Shown: one piece after another, positions 37,101 through 45,600 of the stretch
How positions within the stretch are numbered: the first letter of the stretch is position 1
How the letters are laid out: the number at the start of each line of letters is the position of its first letter
NCBI GenBank assembly: GCA_963833585.1
Contig: CAWHYF010000007.1
Span: 1 to 64,000 of the forward strand
Direction: 5' to 3'
DNA from: Bog-756 sp963833585
GTDB lineage: Bacteria; Actinomycetota; Acidimicrobiia; Acidimicrobiales; RAAP-2
DNA length: 64,000 nt
Translations under genes and position numbers: made by a program
The notes under the pieces: generated by a model
Told to the model about the DNA's origin: nothing
Seen by the model: the letters and a program-made list of their open reading frames with translations, nothing else
The model's database searches: none

Positions 37101-37415
37101 CCAGGTGACGTCACCGGCGGCCAGCCCTACCCGGATCTGAATAGGTAGGGCGGTGCGCTGGGCCTGCCGTCGCACCGCCTGCTGCAGGGCCACTCCGGCG
37201 GCCACGCCGGCCGCGGCCCCGTCGAACACCGCCATGAGGCCGTCCCCCATCACCTTCACCACCGTCCCGCCGTGGTCCTCGACCGCCGAGCGCAGCACCT
37301 GCTCGTGCTGGGCCCGAACGACATCGGCGGCATCGTCGCCGAGCTCGGTCCGCAGTGCGGTGGATCCGACCATGTCGGTGAAGAGCACCGTGCGAGTACC
37401 GCGGCCGACAGCCAC
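34110..37415 (-). CDS. class III nucleotide cyclase-domain/AAA ATPase/TPR signalling protein
   Basis: A multidomain regulator of 1101 residues. The N-terminal cyclase domain (about 5-165) has metal Asp residues in LFTDMVGST and VMGDGLMAVF. The segment usually reading VNxAAR is VVEAARL, so the transition-state Asn is missing and activity may be low or lost. A STAND/AAA ATPase follows, with SGEAGIGKTRLASEL (Walker A) and LLVVDDLQWG (Walker B). The C-terminal half is helical and TPR-like. No LuxR DNA-binding domain is seen at the end. The start is GTG 37415. Signal unknown. Confidence 0.85.
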   Translation of the reverse strand: MAVGRGTRTVLFTDMVGSTALRTELGDDAADVVRAQHEQVLRSAVEDHGGTVVKVMGDGLMAVFDGAAAGVAAGVALQQAVRRQAQRTALPIQIRVGLAAGDVTWDADDYHGTPVVEAARLEPKAAPGTILASELVRMLAGSRTDVEFTSAGPFELKGLPGPVNAYEVGWPSEPASRRPLPSALEAGDEMPFTGRDEERRQLGELWRATESGGFRLAIVSGEAGIGKTRLASELARGVDDATVLAGRCDDELDVPCQPFVEALRHFLHHCPPAYLRDELGTEARELVRLAPELADRFPDLVPAPATDAETARYRMFEAVAAWLVAASGPEPILLVVDDLQWGSKTTLLLVRHLARSTAPMRVLLLATWRDSDAAPNGSLETLSGDLATTGRMTRIRLEGLERPDVERLVEQVLEHSGSDPTAVVGGPGELGSALYRTSEGNPFFLQELTRDVLDLGVGTLGVDDVEALLRFGVPESVRDVVLRRVGRLDDRTGRVLAAAAVCGRQFEVAVLERVLDLGGDEVIDSLERAGAARLVHESGRAVGSFEFDHGLVRDVLYSDLGVTRRARLHARMAAALETVHADDPDAWVGAIASHLLDAGSLVDQARAVGFLMRAGEVALRGLSYEQAVASFERALTVVESKDPLDTGQQLAALLALGDARFRTLDFDGSKKVFSQAAELARAEMRSEGLARAACGLARAAQPGAPDPALGRLLDEAIGLQPDTDTHLRAQLLAVRAAHSLQNTSEGPREDLVVAAVAMATRLGDPGELAFVVGVSVIATFAPDLLEQRLAYIELQLESARGSGHLEAECEAHGWRATSMIEAGQFDRVREDVDAMARIAEQLGQPWYRAMAQQRRAMVAQLSSDYGTAETLAESSLAAAPQQQLAVLAGYAGLTWAVRRDQGRLAEIEPALAAFLTMTPGVPAWQATVAVTALELGRSDDARAALDTLVEHGLDAVPEDWLWLATMVLTSEVAAAVGAPDLVADLLGRLRPYERRGVPVAIGVGYLGTVSRVLGILAHRLGDDDAAIRDLEEAVAIESRLGAPAYEARARLALGRVHLQRGGPGDAERASALLHEANTIAERHGVAGVARQATDLGPGAPT

Positions 37416-37484
37416 TCGCCAATCATAGGCCCCGGCCCGCCCGGCCAGCGTCCCGCCACCCCGTGGTCGGGACGGTCGTCGCCC

Positions 37485-39008
37485 CTACCCGAGCTCGGTG
37501 TCCGGACCCAGGGCGGGATCGGGTCCGTCGTCGGTTCCGGGCCCTCCGCCGAGGGGCTTCCTGGCCCGGAACCGGTCGGCCCATTCCCCGCGCCCGGTGT
37601 CGTCCAGTCGCCCGAAGTACCAGTCGGGATCGACCCGTGAGTGCCATGGCCCGCCGTCGTGGAGGACCGACCACATGGGGTCGGTCCCATGGTCGGACCG
37701 GCTCATGGCGTCCTCCTTCCACTCGTGGAGGAGGCTTCGGGCCCGTTGGACCACCTCAGGACGGTCGGACGCCACGTCATGTTGCTCGAAGGGATCGCGG
37801 GCCAGGTCGAACAGCATGACCTCGGGATATCCGTGGTAGGCGTCCCAGTAGGTCTCCATGCACAGCCACTCGCCGAACCGGACCGACCGTTGGGCGGTCC
37901 AGGCGGCATGGGACAGCACCAGGTGGTCACGACCGCTCGGCCCCCCGGAGCGCAGGGCCGGTGCGAACGACGTGCCGTCCCATCGCTCGGGGACGGCGGC
38001 GCCGCACAGTTCCAGCACCGTGGCCATCACGTCGATCTGGTAGTGGAGCCCGGTCTGGGGCGGCAGCGATGCTGGATCGAGGCCCGGCCACCGCAGCACC
38101 ACCGGGAGGCGGGTGGTGAACTGGTCGGCGGTCTGGTGGTCGCAGTAGACGCCGAGCTCGCCGAGGTTCTCCCCGTGGTCCGAGGAGACCATGACCGCGG
38201 TTTCCTCCAACAGCCCCATCCCGTCGAGGACGTCCAGGACCTGGCCCACATGATGGTCGGCGTACCGGACCCCCGTGTCGTACCCGTCGTAGACCCGGGC
38301 CACGTCGTCCATGCCGGCCGCCTGCTGGGGCTGGCGGACCCAGCGGTCCCAGATCGGACGGGGACTGAACCCGGCGATCTCCTGGGCCGAGTGGGGCCCG
38401 GGCAGCTCCCAGTGAGCCGCCCGGACCTCCTCGGTGAGCCACGGGGGGACCGGGTCGTCGGTGAACGGGTCGCCGAACGCGGCCGGGGTCCGGTACGGGG
38501 TGTGGGGATCCCACAGGTGGACATGGAGGAACCAGTCGGGACGGGACCCGTTCCGGGCCAGCCAGTCGCGGGCCACCGGCGCCACCTGGTCCGCGGTCTC
38601 CAGGCCCCGGGTCCCGAGGTTGAAGCACTCGTTGAAGCCGGCCTCGAAGTGGTAGGCCGAGTGCCGCTCGGCAAAGGTGCTGATCGAGGCGGTCCACATC
38701 CCGATCTCCCGAAGCGGGTTCATCCAGCTGTGGCGGGCCAGAGCCGTCTGGAACTGGCGGTCCCGTCCCTCCGGGAACGGGTCGGTGGACGGGCCACCGT
38801 GGTTGATCGAGCCGTTACGGATCCCGAACTGCCCGGACGAGAGCGCCGAGCGGGACGGCAGGCACGGTGTGTCCGAGGCATGGACGCCGTCGAACCGCAG
38901 ACCCTCGGCGGCCAGGGCGTCGATGGTGGGGCTGGTGGGCCGGTGGTACCCGTAACAGCCCAGGTGGTCGGCGCGCAGTGTGTCGATGTCGAAGTAGATC
39001 AGCCTCAT
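37485..39008 (-). CDS. sulfatase with formylglycine motif
   Basis: A predicted cytoplasmic type I sulfatase of 507 residues. The metal site is FDIDTLRADHLGC, and the formylglycine signature is CLPSR with Cys49 as the residue to be oxidised. VSSDHGENLGE completes the metal-binding set. No signal peptide or membrane helix is visible. It would release sulfate from an organic sulfate ester; the substrate is unknown. No formylglycine-generating enzyme is in the window. It is divergent from the next sulfatase-fold gene over a region carrying the cysD-type operator. Confidence 0.92.
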   Translation of the reverse strand: MRLIYFDIDTLRADHLGCYGYHRPTSPTIDALAAEGLRFDGVHASDTPCLPSRSALSSGQFGIRNGSINHGGPSTDPFPEGRDRQFQTALARHSWMNPLREIGMWTASISTFAERHSAYHFEAGFNECFNLGTRGLETADQVAPVARDWLARNGSRPDWFLHVHLWDPHTPYRTPAAFGDPFTDDPVPPWLTEEVRAAHWELPGPHSAQEIAGFSPRPIWDRWVRQPQQAAGMDDVARVYDGYDTGVRYADHHVGQVLDVLDGMGLLEETAVMVSSDHGENLGELGVYCDHQTADQFTTRLPVVLRWPGLDPASLPPQTGLHYQIDVMATVLELCGAAVPERWDGTSFAPALRSGGPSGRDHLVLSHAAWTAQRSVRFGEWLCMETYWDAYHGYPEVMLFDLARDPFEQHDVASDRPEVVQRARSLLHEWKEDAMSRSDHGTDPMWSVLHDGGPWHSRVDPDWYFGRLDDTGRGEWADRFRARKPLGGGPGTDDGPDPALGPDTELG

Positions 39009-39572
39009 GGTGCCCTTCGTCCCGTCGACATCGTCAGTGACCCGGCGGCCACCGGAGTCGTGGAGCGGGCCAGGCTGAGCCTACTTCCGGCCATCCCGAA
39101 GCCGTCGGAACCGGGTCGCCCCGGCCAGCGGCCCGACCTCAGGGGATGACCGCGTGGGTGATCACGTCCGGCGGGGTCCCGTGGGACCCGATCGACCGTC
39201 CCGACCGACCGACCTTGGGTTGGGGAATCAGCGTCGGCGGGTCGGCACCATGCAGCAGTTGGAGGTTCATTCGACCGACGCCCACCTGTTCCCGTTCGAG
39301 CCGCCGCTCCCGAAGGGGCCGGCGCTGGCACTCCGGACCCGGAGCTTCCCGGATAGATTACCACTCCTAGTGGTTAGATATGCACTATCTGTAGTCACTC
39401 GGTTACACTCCCTCCCTGGGCACCATGTGCAGTGAGCGACGGGCTCACCGGCACTCCCGTGGAGCGAAGGGCAGGGACGCATGCAGACACCGGGGGCGCT
39501 GCGGCGCCGCGAAGGTACCGCGCCGGGCAGCGGGTCGGAACGTACGGTCGGCCGGGTCCGAGGGGGTCGGGC
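39009..39572. other. 564-bp divergent intergenic region of the sulfatase pair
   Basis: No gene is supported here. A GTG-started extension of the right-hand gene from 39432 reads 47 residues of Gly/Arg/Ala sequence and is probably not translated. The notable part is an AT-rich block at about 39352-39412 holding the operator-like palindrome and a second weaker one, ACTA-TCTG-TAGT (39384-39395). Confidence 0.5.
39358..39376. promoter_or_regulatory. cysD-type palindromic operator upstream of sulfatase genes
   Basis: TTACCACTCCTAGTGG (39358-39373) differs at one base from the element in the cysD operator. Its core, ACCACT-CCT-AGTGGT, has perfect 6-bp arms. ATATGCA follows directly, and a second inverted repeat around ACTATCTGTAGT lies about 7 bp further. 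It is about 200 bp from the right gene start and 350 bp from the left one. Confidence 0.65.
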
Positions 39573-41156
39573 ATGAACCTCATCATCTGCTCGCTGGACA
39601 CCCTCCGGGCCGATCACCTCGGCTGCCTGGGCAACGACCGGGGCCTCACCCCCAATCTCGACCGGATCGCCTCCGAGGGGGCCCTCTTCACCCAGACCTA
39701 CGCCACCGACATCCCGACCCAGCCGTCCCACACCGCCCTGTTCACCGGGCAGTTCGGCGTACACACCGGAATCGTCTCCCACTTCCACCCGGCCGCCTAC
39801 CTCCCCGAGGAGACGCTGTGGTTGCCGTCGATGCTCCGGAAGAACGGATACACCACCGGGGCGGTGGACCACCTGTTCGCCATGAAGGACTGGTTCATCC
39901 GGGGCTACGACGACTACATGCCGCCGCCCGGGCGGTCGCGCTCACCCGGCTCGGTCATCAACGAGATCGGCTTCCCGTGGCTCGACGATCACGCCGACGA
40001 GGACTTCTTCCTCTTCCTGCACTTCTGGGACGCCCACATCCCCTACCTGCCCCCCTCGCCGTTCAAAGAGCGTTTCTCCCACCGCACGGCGGGCAGGATC
40101 GACCCGCTGATCACCGAGAAGCTGGAGAGCCGCCCCAGCTACCCGCTGTTCAAGAAGAACCTCTATGACTTCCTCGACGCCATGCCCAACCTCGACTTCA
40201 TCGCCGATCTGTACGACGCCGAGGTGGCCTACCTCGACTTCGAGATCAACCGGATCTTCCAGCATCTGGGCGAACTGGGCCTGTTGGAGGACACCATGGT
40301 GGTCCTGTTCGGCGACCACGGCGAGAACATGACCGAGCACGACGCCTGGTTCGACCACGCCGGACTGTACGACTCGGTGGTCCACGTGCCCCTGATCCTG
40401 TGGGCCCCGGGCCAGATCCCGGTGGCCGAGTCTTCGGCCATGGTCAGCCTGGTCGACGTCCTTCCCAGCATCCTCGAGGTGCTCGGGCTGCCCGAGGCCG
40501 AGGGCATCGACGGACGCTCCCTGCTCCCGTTGGCCCGGGGGGAGGTCACCGGCCACCGGGAGGTGATCATGCTGAGCGAGGCCACCTGGCAGGCGGCCCG
40601 GGCCGTGCGCACCCCCGAATGGAAGTACATCAAGTTCATGCAGTCGACCATCTACGGACGGGACGGCGTGGAGCTCTACGACCTGGCCCAGGACCCCCAC
40701 GAGCAGACCAACGTGGCCGACCAGCACCCCGAGGTGGTGGGGGCGATGGGAGCTCAGCTCCAGCACTGGCTGTCGGCGCAACTGGCCGGGCGCCCCGACC
40801 CCATGCTCTCGGTGATCGACGCCGGTCTCCCCGCCGTGGCGCGACTCCACGATGTGGTGGCCGAGGCCCTCCGCCCGGCCGCCGAGGAGTCGGACCCGAC
40901 CTCCGGAACCGACCCGGACCCGGCGCGCCAGGGGGCCGCAGAGGAGGTCCCGGTTCCGGCGCGGGCCCACGCCGACCGGGGGGTCTCCCCCCGCCATCCC
41001 CCCCGCCGTCCCCACCGCCGGAGCCTGCGTCGGGCTCGCGGGGCCATCGTGGCCGCGGTGGCGGTCGGCGCGGCCGTGCTCCTCGGGGTGGCGGGCCGGG
41101 GCATCCTGCTCTCGAACCCGCTGTCGGCGTCCGGCCGTCCCGGTCCGCCCGGCTGA
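39573..41156 (+). CDS. sulfatase-fold protein with Thr at the formylglycine position, C-terminal membrane helix
   Basis: An alkaline-phosphatase-superfamily protein of 527 residues. CSLDTLRADHLGC and LFGDHGENMTEHD supply the metal ligands. The nucleophile segment reads TQPSH with Thr49, exactly aligned with Cys49 of the divergent gene, so it cannot form formylglycine. Thr nucleophiles are found in phosphodiesterase/LTA-synthase-like members, so phosphate or phosphoglycerol chemistry is more likely. A Pro/Arg-rich linker and a hydrophobic helix near the C-terminus (AIVAAVAVGAAVLLGVAG) suggest a membrane tail. ATG 39573 is chosen by alignment with its divergent partner. Confidence 0.87.
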   Translation: MNLIICSLDTLRADHLGCLGNDRGLTPNLDRIASEGALFTQTYATDIPTQPSHTALFTGQFGVHTGIVSHFHPAAYLPEETLWLPSMLRKNGYTTGAVDHLFAMKDWFIRGYDDYMPPPGRSRSPGSVINEIGFPWLDDHADEDFFLFLHFWDAHIPYLPPSPFKERFSHRTAGRIDPLITEKLESRPSYPLFKKNLYDFLDAMPNLDFIADLYDAEVAYLDFEINRIFQHLGELGLLEDTMVVLFGDHGENMTEHDAWFDHAGLYDSVVHVPLILWAPGQIPVAESSAMVSLVDVLPSILEVLGLPEAEGIDGRSLLPLARGEVTGHREVIMLSEATWQAARAVRTPEWKYIKFMQSTIYGRDGVELYDLAQDPHEQTNVADQHPEVVGAMGAQLQHWLSAQLAGRPDPMLSVIDAGLPAVARLHDVVAEALRPAAEESDPTSGTDPDPARQGAAEEVPVPARAHADRGVSPRHPPRRPHRRSLRRARGAIVAAVAVGAAVLLGVAGRGILLSNPLSASGRPGPPG

Positions 41157-41165
41157 TCTGTTTAC

Positions 41166-41180
41166 CGGGCCGGGGGCCCG
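41166..41180 (+). terminator. GC-rich hairpin after sulfatase-fold gene
   Basis: CGGGCC-GGG-GGCCCG, with perfect 6-bp arms, begins 10 bp after the stop codon. There is no T-tract, so it is at best a weak intrinsic terminator of the kind seen in high-GC actinobacteria. Confidence 0.4.
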
Positions 41181-41217
41181 ATGCCGGCCGGCTCGACAGG
41201 ACGCCGGCCGCGAACGT

Positions 41218-41238
41218 ACGACGATGACGGATCGTCGT
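41218..41238. repeat. perfect 8-bp inverted repeat
   Basis: ACGACGAT-GACGG-ATCGTCGT, about 140 bp before the lipoprotein gene. It could be a second terminator hairpin or an operator for the downstream gene. The sequence does not resemble the cysD-type element. Confidence 0.45.
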
Positions 41239-41376
41239 CGGGGTATCGCGGCCTGGTCCCCCGCCGTCGGACGGGACCCAGCCACCTGTAGCGTGTACCC
41301 GCCGAGTCGGTCGATCGGGACGAGGGGACGGCCGTCCCCCGTTGGCCACCGTGGACGCAAGTGATCGGGAGGGACT

Positions 41377-42363
41377 ATGGCTCGTCGGGCGCCGCGGTTG
41401 GCGGCCACCATGGGGATGCTCTGCTCATTGGCCGCGTTGCTCTGCTCGTGCGCCGGAGGCACGAGCGCCCAGAACGCCACTTCCACCACGTCGACCTCGG
41501 CGGCCTCGACCCTCCCCTCGCCAACCACGTCGACGGTCCCGACGCCGGGGACTCCCGCGGCCCTCCCGGGCCCGTACTGGCTGGTCGAGGACTTCACTCT
41601 GGCATTGCTGGAGAGGGACGGCTTGCCGGCCTCCACCATCACCCGGATCTTCAATTCGCCGCGGACCCTCCTGATCGTCCGGCCCCGCGGAGGGGTTCCC
41701 GATTCGCTGGTCCCCCTGGCGACCAAGGTGCAGTCCTTCGCCAGCTTCGCAGCCATGCAGGCGGCCATCCAGGGCTCGACGATCGAATCCGGGGTCAAGT
41801 ACGTCCTGTACGACAACGAGGACTGGTCCTTCACGCCGGGCAACGAGCAGGTGGCACCGTTCACCTACGCGGCCCAGGCCCTCGCCCTCGCCCACGCCCA
41901 CGGTCTCCAGATGATCTTCACGCCAGCCGCCAATCTGTCCCGGGTCCTCAGTCCCGGCTACTCCACCTCGAACCAGCTCGGGTCGGGCAAGGGCAAGTTC
42001 TCCGGCTACCTGAATCTGAACATGGCGGGCCAGGGTGCGTCGGTCTCGGACATCGTCGAGATCCAGGGCCAGCAGGCCGAGGCCCAACCAGGGTTCACCT
42101 CGTTCGTCCAGCAGGCCGTGGCCCAGGCGAGGGCTGCCGCTCCCGGGCATCCGGTCCTGCTCGGCATCTCGACCGCCGTTCCCGGGGCTGGGGCCGTGAG
42201 TCCGGCGACGCTGGCGGGCGTGGTGGCGGCGACCAAGTCACTGGTCGATGGCTACTGGCTCAACGTGCCGGGCACCTCGCCACAATGCCCGGACTGCGGG
42301 CAGGTCGACGCCGGTCCTGCGGTTTCGTTCCTCGAGTCGTACGCCGCCGGGTCAGGAGGCTAG
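41377..42363 (+). CDS. putative secreted lipoprotein of the polysaccharide locus
   Basis: A 328-residue protein. The N-terminal signal sequence (RRAPRLAATMGMLCSLAALLCSC) has a lipobox-like LCSC, then a Ser/Thr/Pro linker up to about residue 62. The extracytoplasmic domain contains YVLYDNEDWSFTPGNEQ and an alternating strand/helix pattern suggestive of a glycosidase-like TIM barrel, but I cannot assign a family. CPDCGQ near the end may form a disulfide. The GH26-like gene follows after 334 bp. Confidence 0.65.
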   Translation: MARRAPRLAATMGMLCSLAALLCSCAGGTSAQNATSTTSTSAASTLPSPTTSTVPTPGTPAALPGPYWLVEDFTLALLERDGLPASTITRIFNSPRTLLIVRPRGGVPDSLVPLATKVQSFASFAAMQAAIQGSTIESGVKYVLYDNEDWSFTPGNEQVAPFTYAAQALALAHAHGLQMIFTPAANLSRVLSPGYSTSNQLGSGKGKFSGYLNLNMAGQGASVSDIVEIQGQQAEAQPGFTSFVQQAVAQARAAAPGHPVLLGISTAVPGAGAVSPATLAGVVAATKSLVDGYWLNVPGTSPQCPDCGQVDAGPAVSFLESYAAGSGG

Positions 42364-42697
42364 GCCCTCCAGCTGGTCGTCGAGGGCCGGTCCCGCCGCC
42401 AAAGGTCGATGGCGGTTGTATCGTGACCACACAAGGTGGCGATCCAACCGCTCATAGTGAAATAATCTGCTAGGGTTGGACTTCGGGCAGGGGACGCGAC
42501 GCGTGCTCATGCGGTCACAGATGTCGGAACGGTTAGGCGAGGGGCGCGCCGGTGGGGCAAGGGGTAGCGACGCAAGAAATCGTCAACACGGTGACCACGG
42601 TCGCGGGTGAACCCGTCCTGGTGCGCTCCCAATGGTGCCAGGAGGTCGAGAGCGGTAGCCGGATCGGTGACACGGGCGCGGCTCCGGGATCCGGTTC
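42364..42697. other. 334-bp region upstream of the GH26-like gene
   Basis: It holds a hairpin CCGCCA/TGGCGG (42396-42415) that may end the lipoprotein transcript. Then CAACCGCTCATAGTGA (42445-42460) matches the cysD-operator element at 12 of 16 bases. An AT-rich AATAATCTGCTAGG (42461-42474) may be part of a promoter. No gene is supported in the rest. Confidence 0.45.
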
Positions 42698-45600
42698 GTG
42701 ACGGGACCTGTCCGCCGCTCCCGACCACGGGCACCCCAGGCGCTGGTGGTCATCGTGGTCGCCGGTGTTGTCGCCATGGTTGTCGCCACGGTGTCCACTG
42801 CGACGCCGACCTCTGGGGCCCCGTGGACCACGACGTCAACGGCGCCCGCCTCCCCCACGTCCACCCTCCCGACCCCTCCCTCCGGGGCGTCGGCTGCACC
42901 GCCGGTCTCCCCCCCGGCGACGCTGAACCCGCCCGTCGTGCCGGCATCCGGGTCGGCCTACCTCGGCGCATTCGTCGACCCGTCGGGACTGGCGCTCAGC
43001 GGGATCGCTCCGCTGGGTGGCACGGGGGGCGTCGCGGCGGAGCTCGACGCCCTGCCGGACGTCGAACGGGGCCTGAGCCGTCCCCTGTCCATCGTCGAGG
43101 TCGACCAGGGGTGGAGCGAGCCGGTGGACACCGCGCAGCTCGGGCGGGTGGAAGCGACCGGGGCGATCCCGATGATCACCTGGGACTGTGGTGACACCGA
43201 CGCCAACGTCGCGGCCGGAGCCGACGACACCCTGATCACCCGGTTCGGCCATGAGCTGAACGCACTCGGTGCACCGGTCCTGGTGAGGTGGTTCCCCGAT
43301 CCCAATGCGCCGAACGCCACCGCGTCGGGGTGCCTGGGTGCCGGCGGGGCGCCCGGCTACATCACGGCATTCCGGCACGTCCAGCAGCTCTTGGCGGCCG
43401 CCGGCGCCTCAAATGCGGCGACCGTCTGGTCCATCGACACCTCGCAGGGCTCCCCGTTCGAATGGGCCGGGTTCTACCCCGGCGCCACCAGTGCCGACTG
43501 GATCGCGGCCGATGACCTCAGCCCGTCCGGTGGTCCCCTCGGTCCGGGAGACCTGACCACTGCCTTCGGTTCGTGGTACTCGACGTTCTCGACCTACGGG
43601 AAGCCACTGCTCATCTCGAACACCGGGGTCCCATCCGGGTCCCAGGGCCAATTCCTCACGCAGGTCGCCACCGACCTGCCCACCCGGTACCCCTTGATCA
43701 AGGCCCTCGTCTACTTCGACGCACCCTACGGGGCCGCACCGACCCCGTTGGCCCTGGATACCGAGGGGCAGGCCGCCTTCCGGGCCCTGTCAGAGGCTCC
43801 GTACTTCCAGCCGACCCGGTCACCGTCGGCCACCAGCGTCACGAGCACCCTGACCCGCGTCACCCAGGGCCAGCCGGTGTCGATCGCCGGTGCGGTGGAC
43901 GTCCCCGACGTCGGAGGCACCATCACCTACCTCAGCGACGGCTCCCCGCTCACCGGTTGTTCGGACCTGCCGGTCACCAGCTCGGTGGAGTGTGAGACGA
44001 CGGCACTGCCCGTCGGTACCGATGACATCGTCGCGGCCTACAGTGGAGACGCCGAACGGCAACCGTCGAGCTCCACACCGCTGGCGGTGGTCGTGACGGC
44101 GAGGTCGGACGCCGCCCCAGGAGGCGGGGCCGCACCGGCACCGGCGCCGCCAGTGGTCGGAGCCGGCCCATCGTCGGCGCACTCGACCTCGGCCGGGGTG
44201 TGTCCCGCTTCGGCTGCCGCCCCCACCCGACAAGGACAGAAGCCGGCCGTACCGGGGCCCTGCCAGGCCTACCTCGGCACCGTGGTCGATCCGAACAACC
44301 CCGCTCCGGCGCTCGCCAGCCTCAATCAGGGCGCCGGCCGCCCGATGTCGATCGTCCAACAGAGTCTGACCTGGAACGCCACGATCAACGCGACCCAGCT
44401 CGAGGAGGTGTTCGCCACGGGCGGCATCCCCATGATCACCTGGTCCTGCGGGGACTCGGACCTCAAGGTGGCGAGCGGTGCGGATGACCTGACCATCGCC
44501 GCCGATGCGCGTGCGATGGCGGCCACCGGGGTCCCCCTGCTGGTCCGATGGTTCCCCAACCCCGGCTCGGTCCCGAGCGATTCGAGCAAGTGCCTCGGCA
44601 AGGCCGGGGCGGCGGGCTACGTGCAGGCCTATCGCCACATCGTCCGTCAATTCCGGTTGGCCGGGGCCGGCAACGTGGGGTTCGTGTGGTCGGTCGACAC
44701 CGACAGCCCCCCGGACCCGGCCGCGCCCTGGAGCGCCTACTACCCGGGCAGCGGCACCGTCGACTGGATCGCCGCCGACGGATACAACGAATCGCCGAGC
44801 CCGCCGACCGTGAACTCGATCACCACCCAGTTCGGGGCCTGGTACTCGGAGTTTGCCTCCTCCGGCAAGCCGCTCATGATCTCCGACACCGGTGCGCTGG
44901 CCGCCCCGAACCCCACCCTGCAGGCCACCTACCTGACCCTCCTCGGGTCGGTGCTGCCATCGGCTTTTCCCTCGGTCAAGGCGGTCATCTACGTCGACAC
45001 CCACGCCAAGGCTCCCAACGGGACCGTCTACAACTTCGCACTGAACCAGGCCGGGCTGTCGGCCTTCGACGCCCTGTCCGCCAGTTCGTACCTCCAACCG
45101 GTCCGGTCAGACACGACCACCTCGGTGACGGTGTCGGATGGGACACCGCCGCACGGAAAGGTCGACGTCCTCACCGCCGCGGTGGCCGGTTCGGACCTGG
45201 GCGGGACGGTCTCGTTCCTGGACAACGGTTCGCCCATCGCCGGGTGCGACAAGGTCCCGGTGATGAATGCCGGCAGTTGCGAGACCTCGTCGCTGGCCGA
45301 GGGGGCCCATGCCATCGTGGCCGACTACCTGGGCGACGCCAGCTTCGGCCGCTCGGAATCGGCGCCGGTCTCGGTCACCGTGAAGCCCACGACGGGCCTC
45401 CGGGGGCGGCCGTACATCCCCCCGGTCGGGACCGCGTACCTCGGTGCGTGGGTGCGACCCCTACCGGTGACCCGGCAGACACCGGTGGATCAGGAACTGA
45501 GCACGCTCCCCTCGTTCAACAGCGGATTGAGCCATTCGCTGTCCGTCGTCCACGTCTATCAGGACTGGGCGGCCCCGACGTCGATGTCCACCCTGCAGAA

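Noticed and set aside
39432..39572. GTG-started 47-residue extension of the Thr-type sulfatase-fold protein
   Set aside because: The residues are Gly/Arg/Ala-rich. The divergent paralogue starts right at the equivalent of ATG 39573.
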